This document shows positions 5,970-15,714 of a DNA stretch of 26,237 nt, in pieces. This DNA comes from Acidobacteriota bacterium (GTDB taxonomy: Bacteria > Acidobacteriota > Terriglobia > Terriglobales > Acidobacteriaceae), in NCBI GenBank assembly GCA_021810735.1, contig JAJZIF010000006.1, positions 1 through 26,237 of the forward strand. Reading direction: 5' to 3'. The translations under genes were made by a program, and so were the position numbers. The notes under the pieces are model-generated. The model ran no database searches, was not told the DNA's origin, and saw nothing but the letters and a program-made list of their open reading frames with translations. The number at the start of each line of letters is the position of its first letter. Positions within the stretch are counted from its first letter, which is position 1.

Positions 5970-8900
5970 ATGAGTATGAATACGCTTAAAGCCGGATTGA
6001 TTATCCTCGCTGCAATAGTTCTTACATTGGCACGTCCGGCCAACTCGGCCGCACAGAGTTCCACGGCTGGGAATGAGGGAGTGCCGTACGCGCTGCCAGT
6101 GGTGTTGCCTCCGGCCAAGAGTTCGCCCCCAGAGGATCCAGCGGCGCCGTATTCGCCGATAGTGTTAAGCCTGATCTCACAATTGGAACCGCACAATCCC
6201 CCTACGGTGGAGGAGTTGGCGAACGCGTCGCGGCTGCTATCCACGCACGAAGGATCGAATACCACCTGTCACAGCCTGGCCAATGTGGCCATCAAGACTG
6301 TGACGACACCTCGGATCATGCCGTTGTGTTTCTCCGATGGGCTTGGACTCAACATCATGTCCGGCCCGAACGCCGGGCGGACGACGGGGCTGCCATCAAT
6401 GGTCATGCTGGCGTCGTCGTTTGATCGCGAGCTCGCGAATTCCATGGGTCAGGTCGAAGGCCGCGAAGGGCGCAACCTGATGGTCACTGGGTTGCTAGGC
6501 CCACAGGCGGACACCGATGTATTTATCAACTGGGCTCGAGGGCACCACACGCCGGGCGAAGATCCCTATCTGAATGGCGAGATATCCGCCGCCCAGATCA
6601 ATGGAATCCAAGGCCAGGGCCTAATGGCGCAGCTCAAGCATTTTGCGGCATACAACGGTACGGTCCACGACAAGGTGACCGATGTTCAGGACCAGGCATT
6701 GCATGAGATTTTGCTTCCGCCGTACGAGTTGGCTCTCAGAGAAGGTCTGGCCTCGTCGGTAATGTGTTCGTATGCGGAGTTTCGGGTGGCATCGCCGTAC
6801 CTGGCGAAGCGCATAGATACCCTTACACAACCCAGCCCTTTCCCTGGGGCCTCGACCAAGACCTGGCTGCTCAACGAACCGCACTATGCTTGCGAGAATC
6901 CTCTGACTCTGACGTATGTTCTGCGGAATCTGTGGGGTTCGAAGGCATTCGTCGGGTCAGACTATGGTGCGGCCCACAGCTCTCTCGGCTTTCTACAGGG
7001 TGATGATCGCGAAGATCCGTCTGCCACATATCTGGACGGGTCGAACCCGGAAGGTGTAGGCCGAGGCATATTCGGGGAGATGGACTTCGGAATCGATGCG
7101 ACCAGCAGCACGTGCGCAGACTCGTTGGGCAAGGAGGTAGCCTGCACTGAACCGGGCGCTGTGCACGTGGCGGGAATTCCAGGGCCGGATTGTCCCTCGA
7201 CAGGATGCGGGGTGGCGAATGCAGTTGCGAATGGAATCGTGCCGCTGTCGGTGTTCAACCAGGCTCTTGCCCGTGTCCTCTATCAAGAAGAACGCTTTGG
7301 GCTGCTCGGTTGCGATAACTCTGCCGCCGACTGCAAGAATCCAGGCGGGATCGGAACGGACCGCAGCGGCAACGCGCCGCTTCCTGATGGCAGCATGAGT
7401 GGCGTTCCAGAGGTGGGAACCAGGAACGGCGACGCGGCGATCACTGAGAAAATTGCTGAGGAGGGCGCGGTGCTCCTGAAGAACGAGGGCCGTGCGTTGC
7501 CAATTACAGGCTCGGACCTGAGAGGCGGAATCGCCTTGACCGGCGGTGGCGCCGAGTATTTGATCGCCAATCCGAACAATGAAGGTGCCGTGGGTTTCGC
7601 GGATCGCAATGCGATCAGTCCTTTGCAACAGTTACAGGCACTCAGCGGAAAAAGCTCGTCCTTCACATTCACGCCCGCCGACTCACCCACAGGTCAGCCA
7701 GTGCCATGCACCGTGCTCGCGAGTTCGCCATCGAGCGGTCCAGCCCCGTCGGCAGTGGCTGGCACCGCGTGCGGCGTTGGCAGCGGCTTGCAGCGATCCT
7801 CCGGGGCTGTGGCCGGAAAACTGGTGAATGATCGCGTCGATCCTGAGGTCAACTACACGACGGTATCCACGCAGGGCCAACTTGCGGGCGGCAAGGTTTA
7901 TCGCTGGGATGGTTGGATCTATGTTCCATCCGTCGATACATACGTATTCCGTTTCCAGCACAGCGGCAATGAGCCGGATGTGAAGGTCAGCTTTACGCTT
8001 GATAACAGCAAGAAGACGCTGGTGGATGCGGTGTCGTTCTACCAGGGGCAGTATTACGGCAGCATGTCTGTGGTTGTTTCGCCGACAAACGCTGGTTACA
8101 CGGAGAAGGGTCTGCGGAACCTGCAGTGCGCAGTTCCACCTCCGAAGACTCCCGGTGCTCCTGTTTTACAGGACGGAGGAGGCGAACCAGTCGTGCGGTG
8201 TTCCGAGAATCCTGCTGTAGGTTGGCACAAGGTAAGGATCACCTTCGACACCATGGGCATGGCTGCGACCTCTGCAGTGAGTTTTCGATTTGCCTACTCT
8301 CGCACCCAGGGCGATATCGCCGATGCCGCAGCGGCTGCCCAGGGCAAGGCAATGGCGTTGGTCTTCGTCAATGATCAGGGACGCGAAGTCGTACCTTCCT
8401 ATGCCCCTCATTCGGATAGCAATATCTCATCCCTCAATCCCGCGCAAGTGCAGTTGATCGAGGCCGTGGCGGCGAAGAATCCGAATACGGTGGTGGTACT
8501 GAATACGGGAACGCCAATTGTCGTCAAGGAGTGGATCAATGACCCAAACGTCAAAGCAGTGCTGAACATGTGGCACGCTGGCCAAGAAGGCGGCACAGCC
8601 ACGGCACGTCTCCTGCTTGGACGGGCGAACCCAAGCGGTCACGTCACCATAACCTGGCCCAAGGACAACACAGACACTGTACAGGGCTACAACCAGCCGA
8701 AAGGTCTCTATCCCGGTGACACGGCCGGCACGCATCCGGAACGACTGAACGGCGCAATCGATGGGAGCTCAAAGGAGACTCAAGGGATTTTTTCCGGATA
8801 CCGATACTATGATCGACTCGACCTTCCGGTCCAGTTTTCGTTTGGGTTTGGCCTCTCCTACACCACGTTCAAATTCTCGAATCTAAAACTAACGCCGAGC

Positions 8901-9242
8901 GCCGACGGCACCGTCGCGGTGTCCTTCGACCTCAGCAATACAGGCTCGTTGGCTGGCGCGGCCGTTCCTCAGGTCTACGTCGGACCGGGTCGCGACGTGC
9001 CTGGCGTCCAGCAAGCCGTGCGGTCGTTACGCGGGTTTGATCGTGTCTACCTCCTTCCGGGGCGGACGAAGCGTTGGACCATCAAGCTCGATAAACGTTC
9101 CTTCCAGTACTGGAGTGAACCTGGCCAAAGGTGGCTCACCAACTATGGCAATCGCACGATCTTCGTCGGGGATGCCGACTCGACCGCGCATCTGCCTCTC
9201 TCCGGCTCGGTGAACTTGGTCGAGGCGAAGCAATCAAGGTAA
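5970..9242 (+). CDS. glycoside hydrolase family 3 enzyme with PA14-like insert
   Basis: A protein of 1090 residues, long for GH3 (usually 700-900). Start at 5970 (alternative 5976) behind GAGGG; residues about 5-29 form a signal peptide ending NSAAQS. The GH3 barrel spans roughly 85-445, with QLKHFAAYNG (221-230) and the nucleophile aspartate D331 in FVGSDYGA. The second GH3 domain begins near EEGAVLLKNEG (498-507), is interrupted at about 570-785 by a PA14-like beta-rich segment (KVYRWDGWIYVPSVDTYVFRF), then resumes. A fibronectin-III-like C-terminus follows the typical FGFGLSYTTF. GH3 enzymes release terminal glucose, xylose or arabinose from oligosaccharides by a retaining mechanism; the PA14 insert usually shapes substrate binding. 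Several Cys pairs suggest folding outside the cytoplasm. Exact specificity cannot be read from sequence; beta-glucosidase or xylosidase/arabinosidase is likely given the GH127 nearby. Confidence 0.92.
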   Translation: MSMNTLKAGLIILAAIVLTLARPANSAAQSSTAGNEGVPYALPVVLPPAKSSPPEDPAAPYSPIVLSLISQLEPHNPPTVEELANASRLLSTHEGSNTTCHSLANVAIKTVTTPRIMPLCFSDGLGLNIMSGPNAGRTTGLPSMVMLASSFDRELANSMGQVEGREGRNLMVTGLLGPQADTDVFINWARGHHTPGEDPYLNGEISAAQINGIQGQGLMAQLKHFAAYNGTVHDKVTDVQDQALHEILLPPYELALREGLASSVMCSYAEFRVASPYLAKRIDTLTQPSPFPGASTKTWLLNEPHYACENPLTLTYVLRNLWGSKAFVGSDYGAAHSSLGFLQGDDREDPSATYLDGSNPEGVGRGIFGEMDFGIDATSSTCADSLGKEVACTEPGAVHVAGIPGPDCPSTGCGVANAVANGIVPLSVFNQALARVLYQEERFGLLGCDNSAADCKNPGGIGTDRSGNAPLPDGSMSGVPEVGTRNGDAAITEKIAEEGAVLLKNEGRALPITGSDLRGGIALTGGGAEYLIANPNNEGAVGFADRNAISPLQQLQALSGKSSSFTFTPADSPTGQPVPCTVLASSPSSGPAPSAVAGTACGVGSGLQRSSGAVAGKLVNDRVDPEVNYTTVSTQGQLAGGKVYRWDGWIYVPSVDTYVFRFQHSGNEPDVKVSFTLDNSKKTLVDAVSFYQGQYYGSMSVVVSPTNAGYTEKGLRNLQCAVPPPKTPGAPVLQDGGGEPVVRCSENPAVGWHKVRITFDTMGMAATSAVSFRFAYSRTQGDIADAAAAAQGKAMALVFVNDQGREVVPSYAPHSDSNISSLNPAQVQLIEAVAAKNPNTVVVLNTGTPIVVKEWINDPNVKAVLNMWHAGQEGGTATARLLLGRANPSGHVTITWPKDNTDTVQGYNQPKGLYPGDTAGTHPERLNGAIDGSSKETQGIFSGYRYYDRLDLPVQFSFGFGLSYTTFKFSNLKLTPSADGTVAVSFDLSNTGSLAGAAVPQVYVGPGRDVPGVQQAVRSLRGFDRVYLLPGRTKRWTIKLDKRSFQYWSEPGQRWLTNYGNRTIFVGDADSTAHLPLSGSVNLVEAKQSR

Positions 9243-9424
9243 AGAAGCCGCCGTAACTACGCCCCGGCGTTTCAGTACCAGTAAGTGGCGGAAGCGGCGA
9301 CAGACAGTTGCGATAGCGAATCGTCTGAGCCGTCTCGGATGTAAAACCCTGAAGCCGTGTGCAAGTGGGTCACGATGGAAATAAAACCCATTCAGTACAT
9401 CCTCTGTAAGTTCAACAATTGCAA

Positions 9425-9550
9425 GATATCGCGATGTCGAGCACCTGTAGAGTACCCGCCAACACCTTCCAAAGGCTTTCACATGGCGCATATATCTGAT
9501 CCCGGTTCAAGGCAATTGTGTTCAGAATGCACATAGGCTGCATGTCGCTT
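9425..9550 (+). repeat. conserved intergenic element, copy B
   Basis: Second copy of the element, beginning GATATC, then GTCGAGCACCTGTAGAGTAC, CACCTTCC, GGCGCATATA, GTTCAAGG, AGAATGCACATAGGCTGCAT and CTTGAAC. GTTCAAG and the CTTGAAC at its right end are exactly complementary and could close a stem. The 395-bp gap between the GH3 stop and the next start (9243-9636) contains this element and no gene; the 180 bp before it show nothing recognisable. The element ends about 87 bp before the start codon at 9637. Confidence 0.75.
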
Positions 9551-9636
9551 GAACGCAATGTACCCGAACGCGCGGAATGAATTATTACAGCAACCTCGAG
9601 TAGATAACCGTTCATGGGGATACCCGGAGACCTACG

Positions 9637-11054
9637 ATGAAAAATCTGACCAGACGACGTTTTGTCCAAACCGCCGCAGCATCCGCTCTCGCTCTCTCTG
9701 CTGCGGGAAAGCTATCCGCTAAAACGCTTCTTGACGACGGACAAGGAGACGGAGAAAGATCGCGCTACCGTCTGCCCAAGGGCTACCTGCTTGTCCAGGG
9801 TTTGAACACCTACAACTATTCCAATTACGGCGCAATCAGCACGGTCGCCGAGGCGAACACCTTTTTCGACCAGCTTGCAGGCTCGCCCGAAGGAAAATTG
9901 GTCAACGGCCTCGAATATACGACTCTCTGGTATAATGCCAACGACGTCCAGGCCCATGCCACCATTGCTCAGGTCGGACTCGCACGCAAGATCGACCTCT
10001 GGCAAAGCCACGTCACCCCCAGCACGATGCCGGCTTTCGGCCCCATGCCCCCGGAATACCAATCCAGCTACATGAAGCCGAATGGCCAGATCGTGCCCAC
10101 CACCGGACCCATCTTCGACATCTTGAATCCCGAAGCCATGGACTGGTTCTTGCCGCTGTATCAGTCGGTCTTTATGGAGCCGATGAAGGGACTGATCTCC
10201 GGTTATTTCTTCGACGAGGATAACCTGGAGTACGTGTACCCGTACCCGGCAAACAATGTTCGGTACCCCTACTGGCTCAACGCAACCTACAGTCCCCGCG
10301 TCCTCAGTCTGTGGCAGGCCTATTGCGGCGAGCACGATGTCACTTACATGATCAACTGGTAGAAAGCTTTCCCGTGCATGATCCGGCAATGGTGGCGAAC
10401 GGAGGCGGTCTGACTGCGTACTACCCGGGTTACAACGTGCCGGCAGTCGTCCAGCCAGGCCAGGCGTTCGTATCCCTGCCCCGTGCCGAAGGCGTCTGGA
10501 AGCACTGGTTCGATTTCACCTGCGAGCTGTTCCTGAAAAACTGGATCGGGCGTCTGGCGAAACTGGCCAACGACGTCAACCGGAATGAGTCCATCTGGAA
10601 AGGTGTCCTCTATTTCCAGCTCCACCCGTGGGGCTTGCCCTACGAGGAAATCAAAAACCCGGACTTCAGGCTGGACTCTATCCAATATTGGGCAGCCTGG
10701 GGGCGTCAGCGCGGCGTCGATCTGGTAAAGCTTGCCAGACATCCAGAAGTGGATCACATCGTATGCGAGACGTATCCGCCCGTCGCAGCCAACCTCGACG
10801 AGTTTATCGGAGAGTGGAGCAGGATCACCCTCGAGGCACACAAAACCTTTGGCGTCATGCTGGATCGCGATGACAGTGAAATGCTGAACATGGCCGAAGA
10901 ACAGAAGCGGTGGGCCCTGATTCATAAATACCAGCCTACGGTAATCACCCGATATCCTGTGCAGCGGATGATGACTTCAGACCCGCTGTATAATCCACAA
11001 GTCGAGGCGTATATAGCTCAGCAACTTCTGGAATATCGTCAACGGGAGGACTAG
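9637..11054 (+). pseudogene. Tat-exported TIM-barrel-like putative glycosidase, frameshifted
   Basis: Two adjoining frames form one protein of about 472 residues. The first (9637-10362) has a good GGAG site and a twin-arginine signal (LTRRRFVQTAAASALALS), and ends at a premature TAG after TYMINW. The second frame continues directly with ESFPVHDPAMVANGGG and runs to 11054. Loss of one base at about 10359-10361 explains the break, because W-Y-E-S-F would be read if one base were restored. Strand-like segments ending in acids, GYFFDEDNLEY and DHIVCETYPP, resemble the acid/base and nucleophile strands of clan GH-A barrels, so a retaining glycosidase is plausible, but I do not recognise a named family. 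Element copy B is directly upstream. It is either a true pseudogene or carries a sequencing error. Confidence 0.7.
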
Positions 11055-11204
11055 TTCGATCTAGAAAGCGGTGCGCTCGGGGGCAGAATAATTTTGGTGG
11101 TAGCCATCTTTCATGATCTGCCCACTATTTCTCATCTAGGCGTAACTGGAATTTCTCGGTTTTGCCCGACCCCGTAAAACTATGCCTCGAATCACAACGC
11201 GTAA

Positions 11205-12221
11205 ATGACAATTGGGAGGCCTGCTCAAGTGCGCATCTCGAAAACTGCTCGCAGACAGATAAGTGCGGAACTTAAGTGGTGCGTTGTCATTGCATATGTG
11301 TATATAAGTTTTATTTCGCCACAATACTTGCCAGCTCAAGCCTCGCCGCCGGGTCCTTCCATATCTTCGTCCATCGGGGAATTCCTAGATATGAAGACGA
11401 TTCAGCTCTGGGATGATTCGGCTCCAGGCTCGCTTGGCAAAAACATCTCTGATATGCCGACGTTGACGGTCTTCTTGCCGCAACCGAATGCAGGGAATGG
11501 AACATCTGTGATCGTAGCGCCTGGAGGAGCTTATGTCGGTTTAGCGAGTAACCTTGAAGGCCGCCAAGTGGCAGACTGGCTTTCCACTCACGGGGTTACT
11601 GCTTTTGTACTTAGGTACAGGCTCGGTCCGAAGTACGTCTATCCCATACCGTTGGAAGATGTCCAACGTGCAATTCGCTTCGTACGCTTCCACGCCAGCG
11701 AATATGGAATCTCGACAAATCGTATCGGAGTCATGGGATTCTCTGCCGGTGGACATCTCGCAGCGGTTGCCGGAACCTTGTTCGACCCTGGGAACCTTAC
11801 TGCATCCGATCCCGTAGATCGAACCAGCAGCCGACCGGATTTTCTGGTTCTAGCCTATCCATGGCTGAATGCCATGCAACCGAATCAGGGCGGCTTCATC
11901 ACCTATTGCTCAGTGATACGGAGCATACCGCCGGAAGATTGCAAGAAGTTCGAGCTGGCTTACACCCCAACTTTCCATGTTAGTCCCCAGACTCCGCCGA
12001 GTTTTATCTATGCCACCTCCGACGATGAGACTGTGCCTGTGAATGCAAGCATCGCCTTCTACCAAGCACTGCGCGCTGCCGGAGTGCCAGTGGAAATGCA
12101 CATTTTTGCGCACGGTGCTCATGGTAGCGGTCTCGGCGACAGTAATCCCGCACTTGATCTATGGCCGGGACTACTGGAGGCTTGGCTTCGGGGCCAAGGG
12201 CTCCTGACGCAGGTAAAGTAA
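11205..12221 (+). CDS. alpha/beta-hydrolase esterase (BD-FAE / acetyl-xylan-esterase-like)
   Basis: Up to 338 residues. The start at 11205 includes a hydrophobic segment (WCVVIAYVYISF, ending LPAQA) that looks like a signal peptide, although no clear ribosome-binding site is present. The core is a carbohydrate-esterase type alpha/beta hydrolase: oxyanion region VAPGGAY (104-110), nucleophile S180 in GFSAGGH, acid D273 or D274 in TSDDETVPV, and His306 in HGAHGSG. LWDDSAPGSLG near the N-terminus is typical of the feruloyl/acetyl-xylan esterase group. Such enzymes strip acetyl or feruloyl groups from plant polysaccharides so that glycosidases can work, which matches the neighbours. The general class is certain; the substrate is inferred. 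Confidence 0.88.
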   Translation: MTIGRPAQVRISKTARRQISAELKWCVVIAYVYISFISPQYLPAQASPPGPSISSSIGEFLDMKTIQLWDDSAPGSLGKNISDMPTLTVFLPQPNAGNGTSVIVAPGGAYVGLASNLEGRQVADWLSTHGVTAFVLRYRLGPKYVYPIPLEDVQRAIRFVRFHASEYGISTNRIGVMGFSAGGHLAAVAGTLFDPGNLTASDPVDRTSSRPDFLVLAYPWLNAMQPNQGGFITYCSVIRSIPPEDCKKFELAYTPTFHVSPQTPPSFIYATSDDETVPVNASIAFYQALRAAGVPVEMHIFAHGAHGSGLGDSNPALDLWPGLLEAWLRGQGLLTQVK

Positions 12222-12429
12222 TTCACCATTAGTTTTATCGGATTTCGTGGGTCGTCGCAGGCGAACGAAGTGGGCTGACCGCATTGATTTCAGGTGCCGT
12301 GGGAGCTAACTGTATTTAACTCATTCCGATGGAATGAGGGGCCCCGTGATTGCCGGGTTATTGGCGCAGGGTGAAGTGGAAATAACGAGTAAAATTCAAC
12401 CAGGCCCTAACGTTGTACGAAGGTCCACA

Positions 12430-14271
12430 ATGAACCGACGAAAATTCCTCAGAACCGCTGCTGCTGTTCCGCTGCTTGCAGGCACTGCTCCGCTTTCCTT
12501 TGCATCGCTCGCCCCGGTTGAACCCAGGAGCCGCACTGAGCCTTCTGCCACCAATGCACCCATGCGTGAGCGGTATGAACTCACGCTGCGGCGTGTCCTC
12601 AGCGGGACCTGCCCAGCCTATACGCAGGAGTTCTTGCTTGCGGATGTTCGTCCTACGCCGGAACGCCGGTTCACCGAATACAGCGGCGACCTTTCAGGCA
12701 GGTACGTGGGGGCACTGGCTACCGCTGCCCGCGTCTATCACACCAGCCTTCCCGGTTTGGATAGCCTCGTCGAAAGGATCGTTGCCCTGCAAAAGCCCGA
12801 CGGATACTTCGGCAGCGACTTCCATTACGAGAAACCGACAGACCAGGATCTGGCTCTGCTCTGGGGCAATGGCCGACTGCTTGTAGGATTGCTTGAGTAC
12901 TACCGCTACAAGCCCTCCGAATCAGTGCTCACCGCGTGCACGCGTCTCGGGAATTTCCTGGTGCGCATCAGTCCGCTCATGCTCTCCAAGGATATCCGCA
13001 ATGAATTTGGCGCGGCGCACTTCGCCTCCAGTTATATCTGCTGGACTCAGCAGACCGAAGGCCTCGCCAACCTCTACCTGGTCACCCACGATACCCGCTA
13101 TAAAACACTTACAGAAGAGATTGCTGCCGTCATTGAGAGGCGTCCCGGCGATCATGTCCACGGCTATCTCACCAGCCTGCGCGGCGTAATGGATCTCTAT
13201 CAGATGACCTCGGACACCCGGCTCCTGCGGCAATGCGAAGTCGCATGGCAGGATGTGGTCCAGTCGCCAGACTTGCTGATTACGGGAGGCGTTCCCGAGG
13301 GCTGGAGTCCCAACAAGCATCGCACGGAGGGATGCGCGGAAGCCGATTGGCTGCGCCTCAATCTCTCTCTTTGGAGGGTCACGGGCGATCCAAAGTATCT
13401 GGTCATGGCGGAGCGCACTACCTTCAACGAGCTCGCATTCAATCAGTTCGATACCGGCGACTTCGGACATCGCGTTTTATCCGACACCGGCTTCCTGGGC
13501 GACGGAGCGGTGCGAGCGTGGTGGTGCTGCACCTTGCATGGCCTGCGTTACTTTCCAGACATCCAAAGCAGCGCCTTCCGTAGCGCAGATGGGGCCTTGT
13601 GGTACGATTTGCCGATTGACAGCCACATTGAGACCACCAGCCTCTCGGCTGCCGCAACGTCATCGCTCGCCAAAAATGGCACTATCAGGATTACGATCAC
13701 ATCCGGCGGTGAAACACCCGCATCGCTTCGCATCCGCAAGCCGGAGTGGGCAAAAGCCCTAACTATCAGACTTAACAACACAGTCAGTCCATATTCTGTA
13801 GATGAGGGATATGTCCACATACGCCGCCGTTGGAAAACGGGCGACGTCATTACGGTAAACTACGCCATGTCGCTTCGATACGAATCCACTAGTCAGGAAC
13901 GAGTCGCGTACTTTTACGGACCCTGGCTCCTGGGTGCATCGGCGTCTGACAACCCGAGGTACTTCAATGACCTCACTACCGGGAACAAGCTCTCCAGCGC
14001 AACAAATACAGCGATATCTGGCGTGAGGCATCCAAGCCGACGCTTTACCGTCCCAATCGCCGTGACAAGCCTTCACTACACGCCCGCCGAGTTTCCCGAC
14101 CAGCAGGAATCAGTGGTGCTGCGCGCCGCCGCCGAGCAGACCGGTCAACTCAGTACATCCTGGGATTTCCGGTTCCTCACGACGCCAACCTTAAGGTGGT
14201 TCCCGAGGAGATCTAGCGGCGGTTCTCTCTTACCTAAAAACAACAAGGAAGTCGGCATGGCTGTGGGATGA
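12430..14271 (+). CDS. GH127-type beta-L-arabinofuranosidase, Tat-exported
   Basis: A 613-residue protein. The start at 12430 is preferred over the upstream in-frame ATG at 12334 because it follows AAGG and begins a twin-arginine leader (MNRRKFLRTAAAVPLLAG). The body is an alpha/alpha-barrel of the former DUF1680 family, with QKPDGYFGSDFHYE, LLWGNGRLLVGLLEYY and GHRVLSD. The zinc and catalytic residues known for GH127 are present: Glu300 and Cys302 in HRTEGCAEADW and the double Cys366-Cys367 in AWWCCTLHG, the first of the pair being the nucleophile in the family. GH127 removes terminal beta-L-arabinofuranose, for example from arabinoglycans or hydroxyproline-linked sugars. A beta-sandwich follows to the C-terminus. 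It converges on the regulator gene 34 bp downstream. Confidence 0.87.
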   Translation: MNRRKFLRTAAAVPLLAGTAPLSFASLAPVEPRSRTEPSATNAPMRERYELTLRRVLSGTCPAYTQEFLLADVRPTPERRFTEYSGDLSGRYVGALATAARVYHTSLPGLDSLVERIVALQKPDGYFGSDFHYEKPTDQDLALLWGNGRLLVGLLEYYRYKPSESVLTACTRLGNFLVRISPLMLSKDIRNEFGAAHFASSYICWTQQTEGLANLYLVTHDTRYKTLTEEIAAVIERRPGDHVHGYLTSLRGVMDLYQMTSDTRLLRQCEVAWQDVVQSPDLLITGGVPEGWSPNKHRTEGCAEADWLRLNLSLWRVTGDPKYLVMAERTTFNELAFNQFDTGDFGHRVLSDTGFLGDGAVRAWWCCTLHGLRYFPDIQSSAFRSADGALWYDLPIDSHIETTSLSAAATSSLAKNGTIRITITSGGETPASLRIRKPEWAKALTIRLNNTVSPYSVDEGYVHIRRRWKTGDVITVNYAMSLRYESTSQERVAYFYGPWLLGASASDNPRYFNDLTTGNKLSSATNTAISGVRHPSRRFTVPIAVTSLHYTPAEFPDQQESVVLRAAAEQTGQLSTSWDFRFLTTPTLRWFPRRSSGGSLLPKNNKEVGMAVG

Positions 14272-14305
14272 TCCAAATGCAGAACGGGCTTTGCGGGCTG
14301 AGATA

Positions 14306-15575
14306 CTACCAAAAATACGCTGCTACTACCGTTGGTGTGTTTCCCAGTACCTTGACATGAAGAACAAATTGGAAATTCTTACCGCGCCAATCATGTGGAG
14401 CCAGCCTGAATGCTTTCTTCAATAATTCAGGATCGGTAATGAAATCAGCCGCGCCCTGAGTGCCATAATTCGTGATTCCCGCCAGCGCAATGGTTGGCTG
14501 ACCGGTTTCCGTACTCAGAAAGCCAGAGACGAGCGCATAGTCATCCGTCGTTTTCCAGTCCGCCGCGTGATGGGGCAATTTCCAACTTCGGCTCGGATTG
14601 GATCGATCAACTATAGCTAAGTCAGAACTATTGTCGAACTTGAATCTTACTTTCCCCGTCCACTTTAGACTCCATCGATCCGAAAACGATCCAATCAGAA
14701 CCGCCGGACCGCTTCGGAGGTCTTGAGGGGGCATATCGTTCGCGGCAAGCAAACGCCAATCGATGCCTCGCCTGCTGAGAAACCTACCTATCTGGGCAAG
14801 GGCATAGGCGTCTCCTACCCCAACAAAAGTATCCATCACCTGAATGAAAGAGACTTTGGGATCGGTCGAGGAGTCCCAAGACGGGAGCCAAGCAGCGGGT
14901 TCCGCTATACAGATAAATACGGGTTTGCCTGACCTTAATATCGGTGACCAGACCTGATCGATACCATCAGAAGACGAAGTCGCGGCTCGAAACACCAGGC
15001 CAGCAACGAGCAGGGAGCAAATGGAAGCTATCCAAAATAAGTCCTTTGCGATATGAAACACGCTTTCGCTGCGCGATCTGTGCGGCTAGCGGTTTTGAAG
15101 CAAACCCGACGACCTCTGGTTGGAAGGCCAAGACTTGGGCCGCATCCGAGGCGTGATCGGATACCGTATTCTCCAGCTCGACATCCAGAGTGGATTGAGT
15201 TGGGTAGCCTTCCTCGTGCCAACGAAAAACGACTGCATAGGCCCCTGAAGGCAGCTCGAACACGGGGTTCCTGTCTGATCCAAACTTGTTGTAGTACTGC
15301 GCCAGGCGTTTCCGTAGATCGCTAGCCGCTGTCCGTACTACATTGTCCTGGGCGGGATCATAGCTGGTTCCCCGGTGGAACAGTTCGGAACCGATCACCC
15401 GTTCTTTGAGGTCCTCGGCCTTGCAACCGTTCAGCACATGTTCAACGGAATACCGCAAGAGCCGCGAGCACCGCTGGCTGTTCCGAAAAAATTCGCTCTC
15501 GAGGATGCTATCCAATTCCGCTCTGGCCAAGTCCGAGCGTTCCTCCCGGACATCTAGAGCAGCATTTGTGGCCAT
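14306..15575 (-). pseudogene. membrane-anchored regulator of acidobacterial type, frameshifted
   Basis: Start at the complement of 15573-15575 (ATG) after a strong AAGGAGG. The first frame gives an N-terminal domain (LLRYSVEHVLNG, DLKERVIGSELFHR, DNVVRTAASDLRKRLAQYY, ELPSGAYAVVF) that resembles the winged-helix-like domain found at the front of many membrane-bound regulators and cyclase-like proteins. The second frame, open from 15061, carries one transmembrane helix (LFWIASICSLLVAGLVF, complement of 14987-15037) and a domain containing AVLIGSFSDRWSLKWTG and NYGTQGAADFITDPELLKKA, ending VVAAYFW. Both halves belong to one protein in related acidobacterial genes beside TonB receptors, so a one-base shift around 15060-15150 breaks it. 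The layout suggests a one-component sensor: DNA binding inside, sensing outside. The N-terminal half, if made alone, would lack the membrane anchor. Confidence 0.72.
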
Positions 15576-15714
15576 TTGACCTCCTTGCCGTACCTCACAG
15601 CGAGTATAGAACTCAGAACTGTGGGAGTGCGGAAATATTATTCGTATAGAAATCTTATAAGAAGTTGACCTTCCTGCGTCTGTACGTTTGCAGCCTAAGA
15701 TATGTGTTTTCTGT

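Noticed and set aside
12334..12429. N-terminal extension of the GH127 gene from the ATG at 12334
   Set aside because: The extension would place 32 residues before the Tat motif, and the ATG at 12430 has its own AAGG and starts exactly at the leader.
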